64,000 nucleotides of DNA from contig JBAIZL010000002.1 of NCBI GenBank assembly GCA_036971475.1, positions 170,159,524 to 170,223,523 of the forward strand, in the 5' to 3' direction. Both the position numbers and the translations under genes were made by a program. Below are positions 53,820 to 63,749 of the stretch, piece after piece. Positions within the stretch are counted from its first letter, which is position 1. Each line of letters begins with the position of its first letter. Under the pieces are notes generated by a model that did not search any database, was not told the DNA's origin, and was given only the letters and a program-made list of their open reading frames with translations. The stretch is from Prosapia bicincta. Its lineage: Eukaryota > Arthropoda > Insecta > Hemiptera > Cercopidae.

Positions 53820-54987
53820 CTCAATTTTATATTAAATACCCTCCTTCTTAACATGTTGAAGAAAATATGTAATTTTTTAATTTAAATTAATAAATTCTTT
53901 TAAACTCATTAATAAAACAAAGTTGTTATAAGATTAGAGAAAGGTTGTATATAATATAACAGAGTCAAAACATGCTTTTAGACAAATGTATATAAAGAGT
54001 TTTATTTATTATTGAAAGATAACTCAGTTTGATATTTAAGTTACACAAATAGATATGATGTGTTGAAAATAGATTTGGTAATTTTTGGCTGTTTACCAGC
54101 TACTTTACACTTTCTAGCTGGTACCTCTTACAATCATTGTTGGTGGTTTCCTGCCGCTACTCAGTAAATGTTAATACTGCCTCAAAAAACTGCACTCATT
54201 GTGTTTTGTTTAAATAAGTAAACATGTAACATAGACTTACTACACAATACTGTATTCTTAAGTAGTTCAATTAATAAACATTTTCAAAACGAAAGACAAA
54301 ACTATCTTGGTTATAATATATTTTCAGATACTTAAAAACATGTAAAGAATTGTATTTCATTGCAATAAAACGCTTGGATGTTTACCTTATAAAAAAAAAA
54401 CTGTTAATGCTTGCTTTCCAACCGCCTTATACCTTTTAGCTACCAAATCTTGGTAGGTGGAAGAATTAACTTTTCTGCTATTGTTTTCTCCTGTACATAT
54501 ATTAACCACGACATATGTTAGTACTGTCTTAAATGTTTTCATTCTTTCAATCAGATCTTTCATTGTTCTCCATATTCTGTGTTCATCTACTTCAAGTAAT
54601 GAGGGTACCTCACATCCAAAATATATGCTATAGTAATTGAATGATGGTTTCTGTTTATTTTCTCTAACAAAAATACTTTTATTATTGTTGAAACTCTAGC
54701 AATTTCCTAGGCTTATGCATCAATATAGGCTACTTGTTTCAAACCCACTTCTCTTAGTTTATTCATAAATGCTATTTCAAAATGAATATCGAGGTTTTAA
54801 GGCTTTGTAACATTTATTCTATTACTTACAATTATAAATTATACAAGTCTAAGAGCACTATAAGTGCACATGCCTGCACCATTTCTTCTATTAGAAAGCA
54901 TCAGTAGTTTAGATGGTAACTATTGAACAGAAAGATTTTAAAAATTACAGTTTGAAAATACTTAAGTTCAATATTTATTAAGTTAAC
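53820..54987. other. AT-rich noncoding stretch
   Basis: Left flank of the tandem LTR elements; nothing recognised. Confidence 0.5.
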
Positions 54988-57012
54988 TGCAACGGGCTGG
55001 GGACCGTCGCAAGTGGGAAATAAGTAATTTCCTGTTTTTTAGAAATAAAGCTGTTTTTAAAATAATCAAGTAGGGAATTATACAATTAATAAAGAGGGAA
55101 AAATTAAATAAAACAGTAAATAGAATAGTTAAGCCACATTAAAGAATGTTATAAAATAAATTTGTAATAACTAACTAAATTTGAACATCGAGAGTGAAGC
55201 GAAAAAAATTCTAAGTGCCTAAAAAAGCTATTTTTCGAACCAAACCACGTAGAACTTTCATCGACATTTTAAAAGAACCACAATAACCTAGAATGAACAT
55301 TAGAGAAAACAGAATTCAAAAAACTTAAGAAACAAAAAAGTTACAGCCGTTTAAATAAAATAGACATTTTTCAGTGTTCTAAAATTAATTATCAAACTAT
55401 GCAAGCTAAAACAGATTCGTTGCCCGACTTGCCTGTACAAGGAATAAATCGAGCGATAGCAAACTTTGCAGGCGGGGTGCGGTAGGTTAAATTCACCGCT
55501 ATATATACTTGGTCTCTAAGCCTTTAGAGACAGTCTGTAATAATTTTTTAACACGAGGTGCCGCGGGACGCTATGCTGGACCGCGAGTAGAAACCGTCAG
55601 CAGGCCAGATGGACCATAACCTCAGCGCTTTCGACATCCAGGACCACCAAGGATGAAGGCTCCAGACTCAGCCTCCAGGACGCTCGAATAGAGGGAAACC
55701 ACCACCAACGAACCAGGGATGGCGACTTCCGGTGTCCAAGGACCAGGGAATCCAGACGAGGGACCCCGAGGACCGGCAGGAACATCTTTGGCAAGTCATT
55801 TTCTTTATTCGATATCAGTCACGTCAAATTTAGTTAGTTAATTTTATTAAATTCAAACAAATCTGCAAGCTTAAAACAATGACTTCACTCTTTATAAAAT
55901 TTTAATAAATTGTATGCTAAGTAAATGAATTTATGTGTTCAGAATATTTAAAATAATGAATATTAAAATTACGAAAGGTTTTTGGCCATAAGCCGTTTAT
56001 TTAAAGGAAATGAGAAACTTTCGAATATTATAAATTTAAAAATTAAAGGTCATAAAAGATGAATTTACCAATTCCATATAGGAGATAAAATATTATTATG
56101 TGTAATTTTGAAAATAATTTTATGTTAATGTAAATGTAAATGTAATCAATCTATATGCAAAGTATAATTTTTTAAAGCATAAGAAACAAGAAGTATCTCA
56201 GTGAATTGTTTTGTTGATATAATTGTGTAATACTTTAAAGGATAAATTTCCTTTTTTATTTCAATAAATAGAGTTAAATATGTCATAAAAATCAACATTA
56301 TTTGCATTCCATCCTGTGTCAAATAACCAATAAAAACTGTTTAGCTTTTTCCAACTAATATAAAAACGATTATCAAATCAGTAAACAAATTTAATTAAAT
56401 TTCATTAAATGGCAATTGATAAAGCCTAATGTTTTAAAGAGTTTCTCTCTACTAATTTCATGAGCTAGTCTAAAGATTAGTTGGTTTTTTGTAATAAAAG
56501 TCCAGAGATTTATCTACTGGCAGATTGTGTTTAAGAGGACACAGGAGCCTTTTAAAATAGGTATTTTTAAACACAATCATATTTTGCACGTTCCCTTGCT
56601 GTTTCTGCAGATCATCATCAGGTGGTAAGACTCTGTGTTTATTATGTGTATTATTCTAAATGTGTTTCTTTCCAGCTGACTATTAATTTGACATGTGTGA
56701 CTATACTTAGACCATACACAATTGATACACTTATTTAGGAGTGTTTATATGTATTTTAAATAGTAGTCAGCGGGAATAGGCTTGTTGTGGGCTTGACCCT
56801 ACGAGCAGGAAACATACACTTAACTCTGGGAGTTTAGCACGGTTTTACCAGCTGGGTGATAGGCAGATTATTGGTTGTTTATAAATATGTTTTTCTTGTA
56901 AACAATTAAATTTTAGTATTCTGCAAGAAAGGATTTAAACAACACAACAAAACGACCGCGTGGAGCTGCGGTAGTTGGGACAGGGTATAAGGAGAGGTGG
57001 GGGGACGTTGCA
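54988..57012 (+). repeat. LTR 1 of tandem gypsy-type elements (2025 bp)
   Basis: Begins TGCAACGGGC and ends GGGGACGTTGCA, so the termini are the inverted TGCAACG...CGTTGCA. It matches 60039-62051 almost base for base, with scattered substitutions and small indels, which indicates a recent insertion. A TATA box (CTATATATACTT) lies near 55499, and AATAAA signals follow, for example near 56264. Confidence 0.95.
55499..55509 (+). promoter_or_regulatory. LTR TATA box
   Basis: CTATATATACT in a locally GC-richer part of LTR 1. The identical sequence occurs in LTR 2 near 60549. Transcription would be expected to start about 30 bp downstream, near AGACAGTCTGTAA. Confidence 0.6.
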
Positions 57013-57016
57013 GAAT

Positions 57017-57040
57017 TGGCGCCCGAACGGTAGGGACTTT
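57017..57040 (+). promoter_or_regulatory. Primer-binding site, copy 1 (lysine tRNA UUU type)
   Basis: Four bases (GAAT) after LTR 1, TGGCGCCCGAACGGTAGGGA then CTTTGAAC. This follows the complement of the tRNA-Lys(UUU) 3' end, TGGCGCCCGAACAGGGACTT, except for an insertion of GGT after GAAC and an extra T. The insertion may weaken priming. Confidence 0.7.
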
Positions 57041-57318
57041 GAACAGGTTCCCTATATAAAAATTCAATAGTTAAATAATAGAAATAAATCGAGATAGCTT
57101 AAATACATGAAGTCAGAATGTTTTAAATAATGTAATTAAAATTTTTAAATAATAATATAAATTGAACGAAGCCAAGAGCGTACGAATAAAAATAAAATAA
57201 ATAAATTTGAATAAAGATTTAGTCGAAAGAGCGGGTAGGAACCATCTGGCCTAAACCAAATCAAAAAGAAAGAAATAAGGAAATAAATAATTAGTTGAAT
57301 ATTAAATAGTAAATTAAA

Positions 57319-58608
57319 ATGTCTAAACCCGAGATGGAGAAATTGATGGCCTTTTTCAAGGCAAAGGAGGAAAAAGACAAAGAAGAGCGAGAGAAAGAGA
57401 AGGCGGAAGCAAGACAAAGAGAGAAAGAGAGAGATGAAAAAGAGAAACGATTGAGAGAGGAAGCAGAACAAAGGGCGAAGGAGAGAGAGGACAAAGAAAA
57501 ACAATGGAGAGAGGAAGAGAAACAATTGAGAGAGAAAGAGAGGGAGGAAGCAAAACAGAGAGAGAAGGAGAGAGAAGACAGAGAAAAACAAAAGGAGAAG
57601 GAGAGAGAGGACAGAGAAAAACAATGGAGGGAGGAAGAGAAAATGGAAAGACGACATTTATGGGAGGCTTTCCAGTCAAAATTCGAAGACTATCAAAAAG
57701 AAAATGAGACTAAGACAAGTCATATATATGAAAAGTTAAGCGAACATGAGACAGAAATAGAGAGACTGAAAACTAAAACGGAAACAAAAACGGCTAAATT
57801 AAACGAGAAAGTACAGGATATCCAAGAGGACATTAAAACGGTAAAGCAACAAGTCGCAAAGGTAAAGCAAACCGCTGGAGCGGGAATAGTAACACAAGTT
57901 TGCTTACCAAGGGTAATAGACAGGAACGGGGAGGCCACGTACCGTAGAATTGAGTTCTGGGGGAATGACAAGGAAGATCCAATGACATTCCTAGGGGAAA
58001 TAGAAGATCTATTTTCTGAAATAGACAATACTATGGACGAGACTGCAAAATTAAGAATTGTAGAGCGATATTTGAAAGGGGCAGCGGATGCATGGTGGAA
58101 AGCCATAAAGAACAATACAGAAACTTATTCTGAATTCAGGCAGGAATTCACGGAGCATTTCTGGAGTTATCGCCAGCAGGATCGGGTACGCAGACAAATA
58201 AATCAAGGGCGCTACCATAATAATGGACCATACTCTATGGCAGAGTATTTTATTATGATGGTAAACAGGGCGAAAAACTTAGACCCGATAATCCCAGAGA
58301 ACCATCTAATTTTCATGTTAATGAAACACTTTGGGAGTAACGTTCAGCTAGCTAGTGTGGGGAACCCCACAAGTAACATCAAACAAGCGATAGTTTTCCT
58401 ACAACAGCTAGACAGCGTTACTGATAACGGCAATGGTAATGGGATCGCTCAAAGAAGTCAACAGAGGCAGGTTGCTCCAAACCAACAACCTAACCCTAAC
58501 CTAAGGTCCCATGGTGATACCGCAAAATACCAAGAGACCAAGTATCCTAAAAACCCTCATCCTAAATTGCCTATCCCCGGACCAAGCGGCTACAAGCCTA
58601 AAAACTAA
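57319..58608 (+). CDS. Gypsy-type Gag, copy 1 (429 aa)
   Basis: Structural protein of the retrotransposon particle. Residues 1 to about 120 are a highly charged heptad-like coiled coil (EEKDKEEREKEKAEARQREK and similar). This is followed by SHIYEKLSEHETEIERLK and, from about residue 200 to 320, a retrotransposon Gag domain (EDPMTFLGEIEDLFSEID, YLKGAADAWWKAI, YSEFRQEFTEHFW). The C-terminus is Asn/Gln/Pro-rich (NQQPNPNLRSHGD) with no CCHC zinc knuckle. The start is the first ATG after the PBS leader. The frame ends CCT AAA AAC TAA; the protease ORF starts 2 bp after the stop in the -1 frame. Apart from coiled-coil length, it is nearly identical to the copy at 62362. Confidence 0.92.
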   Translation: MSKPEMEKLMAFFKAKEEKDKEEREKEKAEARQREKERDEKEKRLREEAEQRAKEREDKEKQWREEEKQLREKEREEAKQREKEREDREKQKEKEREDREKQWREEEKMERRHLWEAFQSKFEDYQKENETKTSHIYEKLSEHETEIERLKTKTETKTAKLNEKVQDIQEDIKTVKQQVAKVKQTAGAGIVTQVCLPRVIDRNGEATYRRIEFWGNDKEDPMTFLGEIEDLFSEIDNTMDETAKLRIVERYLKGAADAWWKAIKNNTETYSEFRQEFTEHFWSYRQQDRVRRQINQGRYHNNGPYSMAEYFIMMVNRAKNLDPIIPENHLIFMLMKHFGSNVQLASVGNPTSNIKQAIVFLQQLDSVTDNGNGNGIAQRSQQRQVAPNQQPNPNLRSHGDTAKYQETKYPKNPHPKLPIPGPSGYKPKN

Positions 58609-58610
58609 AT

Positions 58611-59366
58611 ATGAGGATCTCTGGCAACAATCAGGGAGATAAGTTAACCAGGTTAGAGATCCGAAGCCAAAAGAACTCAAAAATAATTCAGAGCGAGAGA
58701 CCGAAGGAAAAGCCGGTTTATCATCATCATAAGATCAGCCTAGACGGTTTTTCCATGTCTATTAGGGACGATTTGTTAGAGGAAAGAATTGACTCGGTTG
58801 TAAAACTGGAGAATATAGACCAGTGTCCAGTGATAGAGTGCGAAATTAAAGACCATAAGTTAATTGCACAAGTTGATACAGGTGCCCAAATGTCTGTGAT
58901 TAAAACAGAAAAATACATAGCCCTAAAACAAAACGGGAATTTATTCTATGAGCTACCTATAGCTAACGTAGCGATAGTCACAGCATTAGGGTCAACCTGT
59001 AAACGAGTCAAATTACAAACGATGCTACCTCTAACATTAAACGGACGCACAAAGGAATTTGTTTTCTTGATTGTGGACAATCTACGGGTTGACCTCATCT
59101 TGGGAGCAAATACTTTGTGTGCGTTAAAAGCCCGGATAAACATGGAGAGATCGTTCATGACGTACGAGATTGATGGATATCTGCTGCACCAGGAGTTTCT
59201 TGTATCGAATAATAATAAAAATAATATAAAACAAGAGATAGGATGTAATAAAATTAATAAAATAACAAACAAAAATACTAACAAAAATGTAATATGTTCC
59301 GACGTTACAAGCGGGGAACAGGAAATAAATACAATAGGCTCGTCTTATTATAGACGGGTCAATTAA
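58611..59366 (+). CDS. Gypsy-type aspartic protease region, copy 1
   Basis: 251 codons in the -1 frame relative to Gag. AQVDTGAQMSVIKTEKY holds the retropepsin active-site DTGA, and VDLILGANTLCALKARINME matches the later IxGxDFLxxxxAxID segment, so this is a complete-looking protease domain of about 110 residues. It matures Gag-Pol in intact elements. The Lys/Asn-rich end (NKITNKNTNKNVICSDVTSG) does not resemble RT. The frame closes at 59366, overlapping the next open frame (from 59338), which is +1. Confidence 0.85.
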   Translation: MRISGNNQGDKLTRLEIRSQKNSKIIQSERPKEKPVYHHHKISLDGFSMSIRDDLLEERIDSVVKLENIDQCPVIECEIKDHKLIAQVDTGAQMSVIKTEKYIALKQNGNLFYELPIANVAIVTALGSTCKRVKLQTMLPLTLNGRTKEFVFLIVDNLRVDLILGANTLCALKARINMERSFMTYEIDGYLLHQEFLVSNNNKNNIKQEIGCNKINKITNKNTNKNVICSDVTSGEQEINTIGSSYYRRVN

Positions 59367-60078
59367 CGACGGCAAATTAACAACTGTAGAGCCGACATTG
59401 GAGGGCCCGATAGTGAATAGCGTGCAGAAGGGGCTGTTCACGGGCAAGGATCAGGAAGATGGGTCCTTGTGCGAGTTAGGTGATGACAAACTAAAAAATA
59501 AACAAACACTAAACAAAAATATGACTAAAAATGTAATAAGTTCCACCGATACAAGCGGGGAACAAAAAATAAAATTAAAACAATTGTCAACGAATAAAGT
59601 TAAGAACGAGATTACCAAAAATTTAAATAACAAATTGTGCGAAAATTCGAGGAAGAGTGAATTATTGAACTGTGAAAGAACGGAATCAAGTAAGCTAACG
59701 GGATTAAACAAAGCAAAAAATGGGTTAACCAAACCTACAACGAACAAATTAAATAATGACGAGGGAGGATTCAACGAATTAAATAAAAATGGCTACAAGC
59801 CGAAACAAATAAAATTCCAACAAGTTAGGGAAAGACCTAATTGTCGGGAAACAAATCCGTTAGACTTAACAAGAATTCCAAAGCACTTTAATTCTAATCA
59901 ATCTTGCTTGAAAACGAAGTCCAAATTGTTTGCTAAAAATAAATTTAAAAGTAAATCTCACCAGTATAAAAATTATCAAAATAAACCAAGTAAAAATAAA
60001 TCAAAAACAAAAATAAAATACAGGAATTACGCACAATGTGCAACGGGCTGGGGACCGTCGCAAGTGGGAAATAAGTAA
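59338..60078 (+). CDS. Lys/Asn-rich ORF ending inside the LTR
   Basis: Open from 59338 without an ATG at its beginning, so it probably continues the protease frame by a shift. Composition is very rich in Lys, Asn, Thr and Ser, with no RT, RNase H or integrase motif. It ends KYRNYAQCATGWGPSQVGNK, whose last 13 codons lie in the first 40 bp of LTR 2, as the end of pol often does. NKNMTKNVISS...DTSGEQKI repeats the segment NKNTNKNVICSDVTSGEQEI of the preceding ORF, so this stretch is a diverged internal duplication. The element lacks RT and integrase between protease and LTR. It may be the remaining C-terminal part of pol or filler created by deletion. Confidence 0.55.
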   Translation, partial: ARLIIDGSINDGKLTTVEPTLEGPIVNSVQKGLFTGKDQEDGSLCELGDDKLKNKQTLNKNMTKNVISSTDTSGEQKIKLKQLSTNKVKNEITKNLNNKLCENSRKSELLNCERTESSKLTGLNKAKNGLTKPTTNKLNNDEGGFNELNKNGYKPKQIKFQQVRERPNCRETNPLDLTRIPKHFNSNQSCLKTKSKLFAKNKFKSKSHQYKNYQNKPSKNKSKTKIKYRNYAQCATGWGPSQVGNK

Positions 60079-62051
60079 TTTCCTGTTTTTTAGAAATAAA
60101 GCTGTTTTTAAAATAATCAAGTAGGGAATTATACAATTAATAAAGAGGGAAAAATTAAATAAAACAGTAAATAGAATAGTTAAGTCACATTAAAGAATGT
60201 TATAAAATAAATTTGTAATAACTAACTAAATTTGAACATCGAGAGTGAAGCGAAAAAATTCTAAGTGCCTAAAAAAGCTATTTTTCGAACCAAACCACGT
60301 AGAACTTTCATCGACATTTTAAAAGAACCACAATAACCTAGAATGAACATTAGAGAAAACAGAATTCAAAAAACTTAAGAAACAAAAAAGTTACAGCCGT
60401 TTAAATAAAATAGACATTTTTCAGTGTTCTAAAATTAATTATCAAACTATGCAAGCTAAAACAGATTCGTTGCCCGACTTGCCTGTACAAGGAATAAATC
60501 GAGCGATAGCAAACTTTGCAGGCGGGGTGCGGTAGGTTAAATTCACCGCTATATATACTTGGTCTCTAAGCCTTTAGAGTCAGTCTGTAAAAATTTTCTA
60601 ACACGAGGTGCCGCGGGACGCTATGCTGGACCGCGAGTAGAGACCGTCAGCAGGCCAGATGGACCATAACCTCAGCGCTTTCGACATCCAGGACCACCAA
60701 GGATGAAGGCTCCAGACTCAGCCTCCAGGACGCTCGAATAGAGGGAAACCACCACCGACGAACCAGGGATGGCGACTTCCGGTGTCCAAGGACCAGGGAA
60801 TCCAGACGAGGGACCCCGAGGACCGGCAGGAACATCTTTGGCAAGTCATTTTCTTTATTCGATATCAGTCACGTCAAATTTAGTTAGTTAATTTTATTAA
60901 ATTCAAACAAATCTGCAAGCTTAAAACAATGACTTCACTCTTAATAAAATTTTAATAAATTGTATGCTAAGTAAATGAATTTATGTGTTCAGAATATTTA
61001 AAATAATGAATATTAAAATTACAAAAGGTTTTTGGCTATAAGCCGTTTATTTAAAGGAAATGAGAAATTCTCGAATATTATAAATTTAAAAATTAAAGGT
61101 CATAAAATATGAATTTACCAATTCCATATAGGAGATAAAATATTATTATGTGTAATTTGAAAAATAATTTTATGTTTATGTCTATGTAATCAATCTATAT
61201 GCAAAGTATAATTTTTTAAAGCATAAGAAACAAGAAGTAACTCAGTGAATTGTTTTGTTAATAGAATTGTGTAATACTTTAAAGGATAAATTTTCTTTTT
61301 TATTTCAATAAATAGAGTATAAATATGTCATAAAAATCAACATTATTTGCATTCCATCCTGTGTCAAATAACCAATAAAAACTGTTTAGCTTTTTCCAAC
61401 TAATATAAAAATGATTATCAAATCAGTAAACAAATTTAATTAAATTTCATTAAATGGCAATAGATAAAGCCTAATGTTTTAAAGAGTTTCTCTCTACTAA
61501 TTTCATGAGCTAGTCTAAAGATTAGTTGGTTTTTTGTAATAAAAGTCCAGAGATTTATCTACTGGCAGATTGTGTTTAAGAGGACACAGGAGCCTTTTAA
61601 AATAGGTATTTTTAAACACAATCATATTTTGCACGTTCCCTTGCTGTTTCTGCAGATCATCATCAGGTGGTAAGACTCTGTGTTTATTATGTGTATTATT
61701 CTAAATGTGTTTCTTTCCAGCTGACTATTAATTTGACATGTGTGACTATACTTAGACCATACACAATTGATACACTTATTTAGGAGTGTTTATATGTATT
61801 TTAAATAGTAGTCAGCGGGAATAGGCTTGTTGTGGGCTTGACCCTACGAGCAGGAAACATACACTTAACTCTGGGAGTTTAGCACGGTTTTACCAGCTGG
61901 GTGATAGGCAGATTATTGGTTGTTTATAAATATGTTTTTCTTGTAAACAATTAAATTTTAGTATTCTGCAAGAAAGGATTTAAACAACAAACGACCGCGT
62001 GGAGCTGCGGTGGTAGGGACGGTAAAAGAAATGAGGTGGGGGGACGTTGCA
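60039..62051 (+). repeat. LTR 2 shared by both tandem copies (2013 bp)
   Basis: Same termini (TGCAACGGGC...GGGGACGTTGCA) and the same TATA box as LTR 1. It serves as the 3' LTR of the first copy and the 5' LTR of the second. No clear polypurine tract precedes it (ACAGGAATTACGCACAA). Confidence 0.95.
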
Positions 62052-62055
62052 GAAT

Positions 62056-62073
62056 TGGCGCCCAACGTGGGGC
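62056..62073 (+). promoter_or_regulatory. Primer-binding site, copy 2 (lysine tRNA CUU type)
   Basis: TGGCGCCCAACGTGGGGC, exactly the 18-nt complement of the tRNA-Lys(CUU) 3' end as used by gypsy and others, 4 bp (GAAT) after LTR 2. Confidence 0.85.
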
Positions 62074-62361
62074 CTTGAACAGGTTCCCTATATCAAAATT
62101 AAATAGTTAAATAATAGAAATAAATCGAGATAGTTTAAATAAATGAAGTCAAAATGTTTTAAATAATGTAATTAAATTTTTAAATAATAATATAAATTGA
62201 ACGAATCCAAGAGCGTACGAATAAAAATAAAATAAATAAATAAATAAATTTGAATAAAGATTTAGTCGAAAGAGCGGGTAGGAACCATCTGGCCTAAACC
62301 AAATCGAAAAGAAAGGAATAAGTACATAAATAAATAATTGAATATTAAATAGTAAATCAAA

Positions 62362-63747
62362 ATGTCAAAACCCGAGATAGATAAATTGATGGCCTATTTC
62401 AAGGCAAAGGAGGAAAAAGACAAAGAAGAGCGAGAGAAAGAGAAGGCGGAAGCGAAACGATTGAGAGAGGAAGAGAAACAATTGAGAGAGAAAGAGAAGG
62501 CGGAAGAGAAACGATTGAGAGAGGAGGAGAAACAAGTGAGAGAGAAAGAGAAGGCTAAAGAGAAACGATTGAGAGAGGAAGCAGAACAAAGAGCGAAGGA
62601 GAGAGAAGACAAAGAAAAACAATGGAGAGAGGAGGAGAAACAATTGAGAGAGAAAGAGAAGGAGGTAGAAAAACGATGGAGAGAGGAAGAGAAACAGTTG
62701 AGAGAGAAAGAGAAGGCGGAGGAGAAACGATTAAGAGAGGAAGAGAGACAACTGAGAGAGAAGGAAAAAGCCGAAGAGAAAATGGAAAGACAACGGTTAT
62801 GGGAGGCTTTCCAGGGAAAATTCGATGACTACCAAAAAGAAAATGAGGCTAAGAAAAGTCATATATATGAAAAGTTAAGCGAACATGAAACGGAAATAGA
62901 GAGATTAAAAACTAAAACGGAAACAAAAACGGCTAAATTAAACGAAAAGGGACAGAATATCCAAGAAGACTTTAAAACAATGAAGCAACAAGTTGCAAAG
63001 GTAAAGCAAACCGCTGGAGCGGGAATAGTAACACAAGTTTGCTTACCAAGGGTAATAGACAGGAACGGGGAGGCCACGTACCGTAGAATTGAGTTCTGGG
63101 GGAATGACAAGGAAGATCCAATGACATTCCTAGGGGAAATAGAAGATCTATTTTCTGAAATAGACAATACTATGGACGAGACTGCAAAATTAAGAATTGT
63201 AGAGCGATATTTGAAAGGGGCAGCGGATGCATGGTGGAAAGCCATAAAGAACAATACAGAAACTTATTCTGAATTCAGGCAGGAATTCACGGAGCATTTC
63301 TGGAGTTATCGCCAGCAGGATCGGGTACGCAGACAAATAAATCAAGGGCGCTACCATAATAATGGACCATACTCTATGGCAGAGTATTTTATTATGATGG
63401 TAAACAGGGCGAAAAACTTAGACCCGATAATCCCAGAGAACCATCTAATTTTCATGTTAATGAAACACTTTGGGAGTAACGTTCAGCTAGCTAGTGTGGG
63501 GAACCCCACAAGTAACATCAAACAAGCGATAGTTTCCCTACAACAGCTAGACAGCGTTACTGACAACGGAAATGGTAATGGGATCGCTCAAAGAAGTCAA
63601 CAGAGGCAGGTTGCTCCAAACCAACAACCTAACCCTAACCCAAGGTCCCATGGTGATACCGCAAAATACCAAGATACCAAGTATCCTAAGAACCCTCATC
63701 CTAAATCGCCTATCCCCGGACCAAGCGGCCACAAGCCAAAAAACTAA
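62362..63747 (+). CDS. Gypsy-type Gag, copy 2 (461 aa)
   Basis: Same layout as the Gag at 57319, but the N-terminal coiled coil is 32 residues longer. It is built from repeated units of about 18 residues (EEKRLREEEKQLREKEKA). From SHIYEKLSEHE onward the two proteins differ at only a few positions. The end reads CCA AAA AAC TAA, so an intact A AAA AAC slippery heptamer (63738-63744) sits directly before the stop. A -1 slip there leads into the protease frame as CTA AAT ATG AGG. Confidence 0.93.
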   Translation: MSKPEIDKLMAYFKAKEEKDKEEREKEKAEAKRLREEEKQLREKEKAEEKRLREEEKQVREKEKAKEKRLREEAEQRAKEREDKEKQWREEEKQLREKEKEVEKRWREEEKQLREKEKAEEKRLREEERQLREKEKAEEKMERQRLWEAFQGKFDDYQKENEAKKSHIYEKLSEHETEIERLKTKTETKTAKLNEKGQNIQEDFKTMKQQVAKVKQTAGAGIVTQVCLPRVIDRNGEATYRRIEFWGNDKEDPMTFLGEIEDLFSEIDNTMDETAKLRIVERYLKGAADAWWKAIKNNTETYSEFRQEFTEHFWSYRQQDRVRRQINQGRYHNNGPYSMAEYFIMMVNRAKNLDPIIPENHLIFMLMKHFGSNVQLASVGNPTSNIKQAIVSLQQLDSVTDNGNGNGIAQRSQQRQVAPNQQPNPNPRSHGDTAKYQDTKYPKNPHPKSPIPGPSGHKPKN

Positions 63748-63749
63748 AT

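Noticed and set aside
55597..55794. 65-codon minus-strand frame repeated at 60647-60844
   Set aside because: Lies inside both LTRs on the antisense strand and is repeated only because the LTRs are; no family resemblance.
57145..57657. Long minus-strand Leu/Phe/Ser frames opposite the Gag coiled coils
   Set aside because: Mirror image of the purine-rich GAGAAA coding repeats, not membrane proteins.
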